DNA of 59,996 bases. Source: Symbiobacterium sp. (lineage in GTDB: Bacteria > Bacillota > Sulfobacillia > UBA995 > UBA9673). The stretch's first letter is position 1; the number at the start of each line of letters is the position of its first letter. The notes below the pieces were generated by a model, which saw only the letters and a program-made list of their open reading frames with translations, had not been told where the DNA came from and searched no databases. Of the stretch, positions 15,613 to 22,754 are shown piece by piece. The stretch is from contig DYFB01000017.1 in assembly GCA_020725405.1 (NCBI GenBank), positions 1-59,996 of the forward strand, given 5' to 3'. Both the position numbers and the translations under genes were made by a program.

Positions 15613-17869
15613 GAAGCCCCCACCAGGCCGCCATCCGGACCAGGAAGAACGCTTCCCTCAGTCGCAGGATGATATGAGGCCCGGCGACCGGCGAGGGTGA
15701 GGCGGACGGTCGGCGGCCTCGGGACCGGTCTTCGAGGATTCGCTCGGCGCTCAGGAGCTGGAGCCCCCACATCCCGCGGAAGAAGGTGGATTGTGCTCGG
15801 GCGAGCCACCCCGTGAGGTTGACCCGCCCCCAGTCCCCTATCCGCCGGAGCGTCGTCCACCCCCGCTGGAGAGCCGCCCGGGTGCCGCTGGCGACCTCCG
15901 TTCGGAGAGCCTGGTAGACCTCCTGGCGTGCCTCGAAGAACGCCAGCTGGAGCCTGGAGAGCTCGAGGTCGGCAGCCTCGTCGGCCAGGGCCTGGGCCCG
16001 GGCCGCCGCCGCGGACGGCTCCTGCGGTCTCCAGCGGGCGGCGGGCGGCTCCAACCTCTCCCCCGGAACGGCGGGCGGACCCTCTCGTCTCATTCCGGGA
16101 GCGGCCCTCGGCCGCCGCCCGGCCGCTCCCAGAAGATACGCGGCTTCATCCAGGAGGGCCCGGGCCAGACGGATGCCGGCGAGCTTCCGGGTGGCGCCTT
16201 CGGTCGTCGAGCCGAGGAAGTCCAAGACGTCGAGGGGGGGTCTCTCGATCAAGGGCGGGGCCGGCATCCGCAGGCGCACGTCCTGTCCGTCAAGCTCGAG
16301 CAGGGCGCCGAAGGCCTCCTCCAGGCACTCGTAGTAGCGTCCGAGCCCGGCGTCGCCGAAGACCCCGGCCGCGAAGTCCTCGATGAGCTGGCCCAGGTCG
16401 GCTTCCGGGTCCCAGGCCAGCCGGGCGAAGAGCCAAGGGTTAAGAGGCACCGTCACCCAGGGCCGGTCCGAGGTCATCAGGGCCCCCACCGTGCGGATCC
16501 CGGCAGCCCGGTAGGCGGCGAGATCCTTGGCCATCACCCGCCCGAGCGGCGGGAGCATCGATTTGAAGAGGACGGCGTCGAGGTAGTACTCGAAGACCCT
16601 CGGCTCCCGTCCGAAGACGCCGACGTTTTCGAGGAGGTCGCGGTGGTAGGCCCGGTTGACCTCGCACGACGGGTCGGCGAGGGCGTGGGCGTAGCACCTT
16701 TCCCGAGGGGCGTAGAGCAGGACGACGTTGGGTCTCGGCCGGACCCGGCCCGGGGGTCGGCGCGTGTCATGGTAGGCCAGGAAGGTCAGGACGGCCTCGG
16801 GGTGGACCTCCTCGAGAGCCTCGGCCGCGGCGTTCACCGCCAGAAGAGCCTGGTCCGAGGGGCTGAAGCCCCAGCACCGCAGGCATCGGCACCAGCCTTC
16901 GTCGACCACATCGTCCGGCCAGAGATGATAGACGTCCGGCCCCGGGTGGGCGTCAAACCAGGCCCGGGCGTTCCGGCGGACCAGTTCGAGCCCGGCCGGC
17001 CCGGTCGGGCAGAAGTTGTGGTCCGGAGTACGGCGGGCCCCGTCGTAGCGGAACAACTCAGGCCTCGAGGAAAACAGGCGTCTCGGGACGAGCCCGCTCA
17101 GGCCGTGCCCCCCGAACTCGAGCGTCAGGCCCCTCCTCCTCGCCCCGGGGGCGGCCCGGACCAAGGCCTCCCGCCAGAAGCGGGCGGGGCGCCCGCCCAG
17201 CACCGGGGGCGGGAACTCGTGCAGGAACAGGCCTGTCAGCCGGTTGCGCGCCGTCCACTCGGTCCAGCCCTGGATGTCACCGAGGTAGATATCATGGCCG
17301 AGGATGAGCGAGCGCCCGGCCAGGGCCGGCTCTCCTGTCCGGACCCCGAGGCTCAGGCGCACCTCGTCCATCCGGGGGATCCTTTCCCCCACCGGCCCGG
17401 GGTAGTACCAGCGGCAGCCGAGTTCCTCGAGGAGGTCATAAACGGCGTAGAGGAGGCCCCGCGGGCCGGCCGCCTCCACCCTCACCCCGCTGGCCGAAAC
17501 CGTCCAGCGGAAAGCGTCGGGGTCGGGCCGGCCGCCGTCGGCCGGGCCCGACGGCGTCTCAACCAGCTCGATTAGGCGCTCGGCCGGAGCGACAGGGACC
17601 TCACCCGGACCCCGGGCGGGCGTGAGGACGCTGACCCGGCAGCCAGCCAGGCGCGAGAGATAGCGGGCCAGTTCGACGGCGGCCAGCCGGCCCGGCTCGC
17701 TCCGTCCCGCGTAGAGCACCGGGAGACCCTCGCCTCCGCGGGATGCCACGAGCAACGACGGAGCCTTCGGTCCGTCCGCCACGACGGGCTCACCCCTCGG
17801 GGTGACATAAACTGTCGCCGGTAGAGTTCTACCCGCGGCCCCCTCATCCTGCCCGCGGGGAGCCTTCAT
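15557..17869 (-). CDS. DUF4838 protein, glycoside-hydrolase-like
   Basis: The protein is about 770 residues. The N-terminal ~130 residues resemble the accessory alpha-beta domain that precedes GH20/GH67 catalytic domains (GRSEPGRLAAVELARYLSRL, then GLLYAVYDLLEELGCRWYYPG). A DUF4838 barrel-like domain follows (residues about 190-480), with HLWPDDVVDEGWCRC and FLAYHDTRRPPG. The last ~250 residues are predicted helical and rich in Ala, Arg and Leu. DUF4838 proteins are thought to process glucuronic-acid or aminosugar glycans, but no activity is proven here. ATG at 17869 is the best start, though its ribosome site is poor. No signal peptide is visible, so it may be cytoplasmic. Confidence 0.75.
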   Translation of the reverse strand: MKAPRGQDEGAAGRTLPATVYVTPRGEPVVADGPKAPSLLVASRGGEGLPVLYAGRSEPGRLAAVELARYLSRLAGCRVSVLTPARGPGEVPVAPAERLIELVETPSGPADGGRPDPDAFRWTVSASGVRVEAAGPRGLLYAVYDLLEELGCRWYYPGPVGERIPRMDEVRLSLGVRTGEPALAGRSLILGHDIYLGDIQGWTEWTARNRLTGLFLHEFPPPVLGGRPARFWREALVRAAPGARRRGLTLEFGGHGLSGLVPRRLFSSRPELFRYDGARRTPDHNFCPTGPAGLELVRRNARAWFDAHPGPDVYHLWPDDVVDEGWCRCLRCWGFSPSDQALLAVNAAAEALEEVHPEAVLTFLAYHDTRRPPGRVRPRPNVVLLYAPRERCYAHALADPSCEVNRAYHRDLLENVGVFGREPRVFEYYLDAVLFKSMLPPLGRVMAKDLAAYRAAGIRTVGALMTSDRPWVTVPLNPWLFARLAWDPEADLGQLIEDFAAGVFGDAGLGRYYECLEEAFGALLELDGQDVRLRMPAPPLIERPPLDVLDFLGSTTEGATRKLAGIRLARALLDEAAYLLGAAGRRPRAAPGMRREGPPAVPGERLEPPAARWRPQEPSAAAARAQALADEAADLELSRLQLAFFEARQEVYQALRTEVASGTRAALQRGWTTLRRIGDWGRVNLTGWLARAQSTFFRGMWGLQLLSAERILEDRSRGRRPSASPSPVAGPHIILRLREAFFLVRMAAWWGLLRLLGRVRRPETRHHRIA

Positions 17870-17958
17870 CCTGCCGGCGAGGAGGCTGGGGTCGTTCCGC
17901 TCGTCCGACGGTGGGCAGCGAGGCCGGCTCCGGACGGCGGCTCGTCTCCGGTGCCGGT

Positions 17959-19110
17959 TCAGTAGTGCCTTACCACCACCTCCTTGCCCAGGGTCCGGAG
18001 GTGGGCAACGAGATCCTCGACCACCTGGTGCTTGATGGCGAGCTCCGGCGGGACGTCCGGACTCTGGTGGGCCGGGTTGATGGCCCGGCCGACGATGAGC
18101 TTCAGCCGGTCGGCCCGGAGGAGCAGGGCGCCGAGACGGCTCGCCCCGTCCCGGCGGCCCTCGAGGTCCCTCACCCTCCGCCCGGCCCTGAGGGTCTCGA
18201 GACACCGGTACAGGGTGAGGGTGCCCTCGGTCATGAGATCTATCCCCTCAAGGCGCCCGGTCGGGGGGACGCCGTCGTCCGGGAAATCGAGGTCGACCTG
18301 TATCTCCCGGCCGAGCTCCCGGGAAACAAGGTTCCCCGTCGTCCCGCCGCAGACGACCTTCCAGCCGGGTCCGTCCATGAGCTCGCCGGTCGCCGCCGCG
18401 TCGTCGCGGCGGTCACGGGGTGGGCCGATGAGGGCCGTCAGGAGGCGCGGGCGGCGGATACGCACGATCACAACCGTCGCGTCGTCGCCGGGACGGCCGG
18501 CGTAGAGCCTAGCGACGAGGGCGGCCGTCTCCCGGGCCATGTCGGCCGCGTCCAGCCCGGAGGCGGCGAGGCGGGCGAGATGGGAGCCGACCCTCTCCCA
18601 GCCCCATCCGAGGTTCCACACCCCGCCTATCCCCGCGTGGAGGACACCGTCGCTCACCAGAGCGACCCAGGTCCCGTCGGCCACCTCGAAGACGGTCTCC
18701 TTCACCGTCCGCCCGTGGATGTCGCGCTCGTGGCGCGCGATCTCGAGGAGGCCGTCCCCGCACCCGACGAAAGCCGGCGGGTTGTCGTACTCGGCGAGAT
18801 AGGCCCGGCCCGCGGGTGAGAGGTGGAGAAGGCTGAAGGTGCTGTAGGCCAGGTCGCGGACCCGGCAGACCGGCAACGTCTCGGAGAGGGCCTCGACCAC
18901 CGCCTCGAGCGGAAGCCCCTTCTCCAGCATCGATGTGGCGATGGTCACGGTGAGCGAGGAGAGGATGTTGGCCTTGACCCCGCTGCCGAGCCCGTCGGAC
19001 ACGGCGATGATGACCCCGCCCGGAATGTCGAGCCGGCGGACGCTGTCCCCGCAAAGCTCCTCTCCGTCCTTGTTCAGCTGAACCTGGGCGATGTCAAAGT
19101 GGAGAGCCAC
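17959..19110 (-). CDS. SpoIIE/PP2C-type serine phosphatase, hydrogenase-associated
   Basis: This 383-residue protein has a PP2C-like phosphatase domain at residues 1-220 with metal motifs AVSDGLGSGVKA, ALVSDGVLHAG and GRPGDDATVVIV. An uncharacterised C-terminal domain of about 160 residues follows. There are no membrane helices, unlike true SpoIIE. It is the last gene of an operon after a 2Fe-2S ferredoxin and an [FeFe]-hydrogenase-like PAS sensor. It is therefore probably the output module that dephosphorylates an anti-sigma antagonist or similar partner in response to redox or H2 state. The GTG start at 19110 is preceded only by a weak ribosome site. Confidence 0.85.
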   Translation of the reverse strand: MALHFDIAQVQLNKDGEELCGDSVRRLDIPGGVIIAVSDGLGSGVKANILSSLTVTIATSMLEKGLPLEAVVEALSETLPVCRVRDLAYSTFSLLHLSPAGRAYLAEYDNPPAFVGCGDGLLEIARHERDIHGRTVKETVFEVADGTWVALVSDGVLHAGIGGVWNLGWGWERVGSHLARLAASGLDAADMARETAALVARLYAGRPGDDATVVIVRIRRPRLLTALIGPPRDRRDDAAATGELMDGPGWKVVCGGTTGNLVSRELGREIQVDLDFPDDGVPPTGRLEGIDLMTEGTLTLYRCLETLRAGRRVRDLEGRRDGASRLGALLLRADRLKLIVGRAINPAHQSPDVPPELAIKHQVVEDLVAHLRTLGKEVVVRHY

Positions 19111-19146
19111 GCCTGACGGGCGCCGGATGCCCGAGAGAAGGTGGGC

Positions 19147-20985
19147 CTAGCCCTGCCCTCCGGTCGCCGCCCCCTCCTTCTGCATGAAGTCGATAAGCCT
19201 GGTGAGGATGACCTTGGTCTCGGCGGTCGTCTCCCCGAGGAGCCCGGCTATCTCCTGAGCGACCTTCATCTGCTTGGAGATGACCTCGCGGGCCCGCCCG
19301 ACGGTCTCGCTCCTCAGCTCCTCAAGCTGCTGGCGCTGGCTGGCCGCTGCCGTGTGGTCGATGAAGATGCCGACCACCGCATCGCGCTTCCCAAGGTGGA
19401 AGATGGTCTGCTGGGTGAGGAGCCCGCGGTCGGGGTAGGCCGCCTCGGTCTCGACCGTCGTCCGGTCCCGGAGGACCGCCCGGAACGTCGCATCGTCGAT
19501 GATCTCGCCGATGGGCCGGCCGGAAAGGTCCTCGTCGTGCCCCATTCGGAACATCGCTCGGAAGGCGCCGTTGGCGTCGAGGATTCTGAGGTCGCGGTCG
19601 ACCGCGACCACGCCGAAAGGCGACGAGGCGATCACGAGGTTGGAGACGGACTCGGCCATCTCGCGCATGTGGGGCATGCACATGTCCAGCTCGGCCATAC
19701 CCTGGTGGACGGCCACGGCCTTATCCCGGCAGGTCGCGTACCCGCAGACCCCGCAGTTAAGCTCGTCCTCCGGCCCGGTCTTACCGATGCGGGCCAGAAT
19801 CTCCCGTATCTCGGCCTCGGTGGGTCCCTCCCGGGGCGGACAGCGGTCGCGGTAGGTCCGGTGGAGGTCGGCGTCCGGGAGCTCCGGTCGGCCGGTGCCG
19901 GGCCCGGACCTTCCGGCCCGCTCTCTCCGGCGGGTCTCGACGAAGCCGAGGAGCCTCTGCCGCCGGACGGCCGGGCTCGTCCCGTCCTCCGGCATGGCCG
20001 GCCCGGCGACGCAGCCTCCCCGGCAGGCCAGCATCTCGACCAGGCGGATACCCTCGAGCCCGGACGCCCGAGAGTCCGGTGCGGCCGCGGACAGGGCGGC
20101 GAGGAGCTCCCGGCAGGACTCCATGCCGCTCACGGCGAGCCACCTACCTGAGAGCAGGTCGGTGGGAAGAGCGGCGGTGCGGAAGGCCCCGCCTTCCACC
20201 GGGAAGAGCGGGGCGACCTCCGGCCAGTAGCCGTCGAACTCGGACGGGTCCGCGCCGGGAAGGCCAAGACCCTCCTCGACGAGCCAGTCCGAGAGCTCCT
20301 CGAAGGTCAGGGCGGCGTCCACCGCCCCGGCCACCTCCGGCCGCTCGGCCTCGTCCTTCTTGGCCACGCACGGCCCGACGAAGACGACCCGGACCCCGGG
20401 CCTGGACCTCTTGAGGGCCCGGCCGTGGGCGATCATCGGCGAGACGACGGTCGAGGCGTACCTGACGGCCGCGGGGTAGGTGGTTTCCATGAGGTTGACG
20501 ACCACGGAGCACGACGTGGTGATGAGCGGCCGTGGGCCGCCCGGCGCGCCGTCCTCGTCCCCGAGCTCCCGCCGGAGAGCGAGCGAGACAAGCTCGGCTC
20601 CGACCGCCGTCTGCTCGACGGCGGCGAACCCGAGGGCTCGGAGAGCCCCCACCACCCGCAGGGGCTCATCGAGACCGAAAGCGGCGGCGAAGGACGGGGC
20701 CAGGCTGGCCACGACCGTCTCTCCGGCTTCGAGCCATTTCCGCACGCGGTGAGCGTCCGGCCGCACTTTCTTGGCCTTCTGGGGGCAGACCCGGAGGCAC
20801 TCACCATCGAGAATGCAGCGCTCCTTGACGACTTCCGCGTGGAGGGCCCGGCCGCCGGCCGTCGCCGTCTCGGGCCGGCTCTCGGCCAGCCGTATGCGGA
20901 TGGCCTTGACCGGGCAGGCCCGCACGCACTTGTAGCAGTCCTTGCATTTGGCCTCGATGGTGGTGATGATGGGCACAACCGCCAC
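19147..20985 (-). CDS. [FeFe]-hydrogenase-like sensor with ferredoxin and PAS domains
   Basis: The protein has 612 residues. Residues 13-76 form a 2x[4Fe-4S] ferredoxin domain (CKDCYKCVRACP, CILDGECLRVCP). Residues about 90-335 are an [FeFe]-hydrogenase H-cluster domain. Its ligand cysteines are C159 (TTSCS), C206 (GPCVAKKDE), C321 and C325 (ACRGGC). Aligning from C159 to the following YP shows that the proton-relay Cys of catalytic enzymes is Ser158. Residues 410-440 hold another Fe-S motif (CGVCGYATC), 446-545 a PAS domain, and the tail is helical. This is the layout of sensory (group C, HydS-like) hydrogenases. It probably senses H2 or redox state and signals to the adjacent phosphatase. 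The GTG start has GGAGGGACG upstream. Confidence 0.9.
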   Translation of the reverse strand: MAVVPIITTIEAKCKDCYKCVRACPVKAIRIRLAESRPETATAGGRALHAEVVKERCILDGECLRVCPQKAKKVRPDAHRVRKWLEAGETVVASLAPSFAAAFGLDEPLRVVGALRALGFAAVEQTAVGAELVSLALRRELGDEDGAPGGPRPLITTSCSVVVNLMETTYPAAVRYASTVVSPMIAHGRALKRSRPGVRVVFVGPCVAKKDEAERPEVAGAVDAALTFEELSDWLVEEGLGLPGADPSEFDGYWPEVAPLFPVEGGAFRTAALPTDLLSGRWLAVSGMESCRELLAALSAAAPDSRASGLEGIRLVEMLACRGGCVAGPAMPEDGTSPAVRRQRLLGFVETRRRERAGRSGPGTGRPELPDADLHRTYRDRCPPREGPTEAEIREILARIGKTGPEDELNCGVCGYATCRDKAVAVHQGMAELDMCMPHMREMAESVSNLVIASSPFGVVAVDRDLRILDANGAFRAMFRMGHDEDLSGRPIGEIIDDATFRAVLRDRTTVETEAAYPDRGLLTQQTIFHLGKRDAVVGIFIDHTAAASQRQQLEELRSETVGRAREVISKQMKVAQEIAGLLGETTAETKVILTRLIDFMQKEGAATGGQG

Positions 20986-20991
20986 CGTCCC

Positions 20992-21068
20992 TCCGCGAGC
21001 CTCGCCCGAGCCCCGCCCTTCCGCGAGCCTCGCCCGAGCCCCGCCCTTCCGCGAGCCTCGCCCGAGCC
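20992..21068. repeat. Three tandem copies of a 28-bp unit inside the hydrogenase-sensor operon
   Basis: Copies begin TCCGCGAGCCTCGCCCGAGC at 20992, 21020 and 21048 (exact 28-bp spacing). They lie between the ferredoxin stop (21114) and the sensor start (20985), so they are transcribed within the operon. The edge of the array also supplies the GGAGGGA ribosome site of the sensor gene. Confidence 0.9.
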
Positions 21069-21113
21069 GCCGTCCGACGCCACCTCCGCCAGCCGAGCCG
21101 GCCGCGCCGGGCG

Positions 21114-21359
21114 CTAGAGCCGGGCCAGGACCTCTTCCTCAAAGAGACGCGGGACGTCCCGGGCGAAGACACCGAGGAAGAGGCGCTCGTCGATCCTGAC
21201 CGTCGTCCCCTCGGTGCACTGGTCCAGGCAGAAGCACCCCTTCAGCTCCACCCGGCCGGCGAGACCGCCCTCCTCGATGAGCCTCCTGAAGGTGCCGACG
21301 ACCTCCCCCGCTCCGCGCTTGAAGCAGGACGAGCCGACACAGACAGTCACCGTGACCAA
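21114..21359 (-). CDS. NuoE-like 2Fe-2S ferredoxin domain protein
   Basis: This 81-residue protein has the thioredoxin-like [2Fe-2S] fold of NuoE C-termini, with four cysteines in CVGSSCFKRG and GCFCLDQC. It is the first gene of the operon with the hydrogenase-like sensor and PP2C phosphatase and probably passes electrons to or from the sensor's ferredoxin domain. The start is uncertain: TTG at 21359 gives MVTVTVCVG, while an in-frame GTG three codons later would also work. The Rex-like operator lies 21-38 bases upstream. Confidence 0.85.
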   Translation of the reverse strand: MVTVTVCVGSSCFKRGAGEVVGTFRRLIEEGGLAGRVELKGCFCLDQCTEGTTVRIDERLFLGVFARDVPRLFEEEVLARL

Positions 21360-21379
21360 GAATCGTCATCTCACTAACT

Positions 21380-21397
21380 TTGTGCTTCGCTTCACAA
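21380..21397 (-). promoter_or_regulatory. Near-consensus Rex operator
   Basis: TTGTGCTTCGCTTCACAA on the plus strand (TTGTGAAGCGAAGCACAA on the minus strand) matches the Rex consensus TTGTGA-N6-TCACAA at 11 of 12 fixed positions. It lies 21 bases before the ferredoxin start, where bound Rex would block the promoter. Rex releases DNA when NADH is high, so the sensor operon would be induced under reducing, fermentative conditions. Confidence 0.75.
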
Positions 21398-21531
21398 ATC
21401 GTTCAGCCCCAATCTACCAGCTCCCGCGGGCAGGGTCAAGTCGGAGGGCTACTCTACCAGCTTGTCCCAGGCAATCCCGGGTCGGACCGGGGGCATTCTA
21501 TAGCGGCGGACCAAAAGGAGGGATGAGAGGC

Positions 21532-21693
21532 ATGATCCTTAACTGCCGGAAGTGTGGAAACGTTTGGCCGGAGACCGTCCCCAAGGCCGTTCCACCCAAA
21601 CACTGCCCGAAGTGCGGGGCTCCGGACGTTGTCCGCGGCTCTTCCCCGTCTCCCGGGGGGACGCCCGGACCGACCGGCACAAGCCCGTGCTGA
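21532..21693 (+). CDS. Small zinc-ribbon protein
   Basis: This 53-residue protein has two CxxC knuckles (NCRKCGNVW and KHCPKCGAPDVV) forming a rubredoxin-like zinc ribbon, followed by a Pro/Gly/Ser-rich tail. AAGGAGG lies 7-8 bases before ATG 21532. An in-frame ATG at 21523 is too close to that site. It is a stand-alone gene between the Rex-controlled operon and the FMN riboswitch. The ORF-track extension upstream to 21214 is shadow of the ferredoxin. Confidence 0.75.
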   Translation: MILNCRKCGNVWPETVPKAVPPKHCPKCGAPDVVRGSSPSPGGTPGPTGTSPC

Positions 21694-21732
21694 CGCCGGC
21701 GGCAGCCCTGCGGGACTGCGGCGACGGTGGGG

Positions 21733-21761
21733 TTGTCACGAACGCCCCAGGCTGGTAGAAT
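21733..21761 (+). promoter_or_regulatory. Sigma-A-type promoter for the FMN riboswitch
   Basis: TTGTCA (21733-21738), an exact 17-base spacer and TAGAAT (21756-21761) form a strong vegetative promoter about 40 bases before the riboswitch. Confidence 0.75.
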
Positions 21762-21799
21762 GGGTAGCGGCAAGACCAAACCTAATAGCGGAAGTCAGC

Positions 21800-21937
21800 T
21801 TCCTTCGGGGCCGGGTGAGGGCGAGAGCCCAATTCCCGACCGGCGGTGATGCCCCTTCGGGGACGAGCCCGCGAACCTCAGGGCCGATCCGGTGAGACTC
21901 CGGAGCCGACAGTAAAGTCTGGATGGGAGAAGGAAGG
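21800..21937 (+). promoter_or_regulatory. FMN riboswitch (RFN element)
   Basis: All conserved RFN blocks are present in order: CCTTCGGGGCCGGGTG, AATTCCCGACCGGCGGT, GAGCCCGCGA, GGGCCGATCCGGTGAGA, GGAGCCGACAGT and AAAGTCTGGATGGGAGAAGG. When FMN binds, the terminator at 21973 should form and stop transcription of ribU. Confidence 0.97.
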
Positions 21938-21972
21938 CCTGGACTCAGCTTGCTCATGGCCGTTTTTCTCTT

Positions 21973-22009
21973 GCGCGCTCCGAAGGTACCCTTCGGGGCG
22001 CGCTCTTTC
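21973..22009 (+). terminator. Intrinsic terminator of the FMN riboswitch expression platform
   Basis: A 14-bp stem (GCGCGCTCCGAAGG / CCTTCGGGGCGCGC, containing a G-U pair) with a very short loop is followed by TCTTTCT. It sits between the riboswitch aptamer and ribU and is the regulated attenuator. Confidence 0.88.
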
Positions 22010-22051
22010 TGGGGGCTGACGGACGCGATACCAACGGGAGGAGCCAGTCAG

Positions 22052-22678
22052 ATGTCCACCGCGAACCACGCCAGCACTCCAGCCGTCGCCCCCGAGGCCG
22101 CCCGGCGCGGGGGAGCCCAGAGCGCCGTCGCCACCGCGCCGGCGAAACCGGGTAGTCGCACCCGAGCGCTCGTGCGCATCGGAATGCTCGGAGCCGTCGG
22201 CTTCGCCCTGATGTTCACGGAGTTCGCCATCCCGGGTTTCCCGACGTTCCTCCAGTACGACCCCGGTGACGTCCCGGCCCTCATCGGCGGCTTCGCCATG
22301 GGACCCGTGGCCGGGGCCGCCGTGGCCCTGGTAAAGGGTCTTCTCTTCCTCATATCGGGCAAGGACGAGGCCGGCTGGCTCGGGACGGCCGCGAACCTCG
22401 CCTGCAGCCTATCCCTCGTCGTCGCGGCCGCTGTCGTCTACGCGCGCGTCCGGACGCGGAAGGGGGCCCTGCTGGGCCTCGGCCTCGGCGTCGTCTCCAT
22501 GGTCGCCGTGATGAGTGTCCTCAACTATCTCGTCTTTCTCCCGGCCTACGGCCTCCCGCCCGCGGCCGTCCCGGACGCCGTCCGCATGACCATGGGCTTC
22601 AACCTGGTCAAGGGAGTCCTGACCGCCACCCTGACTTTCATCGTTTACAAGAGGGTGAGCCCGCTCCTGCGGAGCTAG
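22052..22678 (+). CDS. ribU: ECF transporter riboflavin-binding S component
   Basis: This 208-residue membrane protein has a ~45-residue Ala/Pro-rich N-terminal extension and then six predicted membrane segments. The family features FAIPGFPTFLQYDPGDVPALIGGFAMGP and ALVKGLLFLISG are typical of RibU substrate-binding components. It takes up riboflavin using the shared ECF energising module (EcfAA'T), which is not in this window. The ATG at 22052 has GGGAGGAGCCAGTCAG upstream. Control by the FMN riboswitch directly upstream confirms the vitamin specificity. Confidence 0.92.
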   Translation: MSTANHASTPAVAPEAARRGGAQSAVATAPAKPGSRTRALVRIGMLGAVGFALMFTEFAIPGFPTFLQYDPGDVPALIGGFAMGPVAGAAVALVKGLLFLISGKDEAGWLGTAANLACSLSLVVAAAVVYARVRTRKGALLGLGLGVVSMVAVMSVLNYLVFLPAYGLPPAAVPDAVRMTMGFNLVKGVLTATLTFIVYKRVSPLLRS

Positions 22679-22716
22679 ACCGCTCGCCCGGGTCCGTCGC
22701 CCCGCCGTCCCGGCCG

Positions 22717-22734
22717 GCCGCCCGGGCGGGCGGC
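22717..22734. terminator. GC-rich hairpin between convergent ribU and GH15 genes
   Basis: GCCGCCC-GGGC-GGGCGGC forms a 7-bp perfect stem in the 76-base gap between two convergent stops. No U-tract follows on either strand, so it may be a weak bidirectional terminator or only a pause site. Confidence 0.35.
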
Positions 22735-22754
22735 GTGACCGCGCCTCCCGCCCG

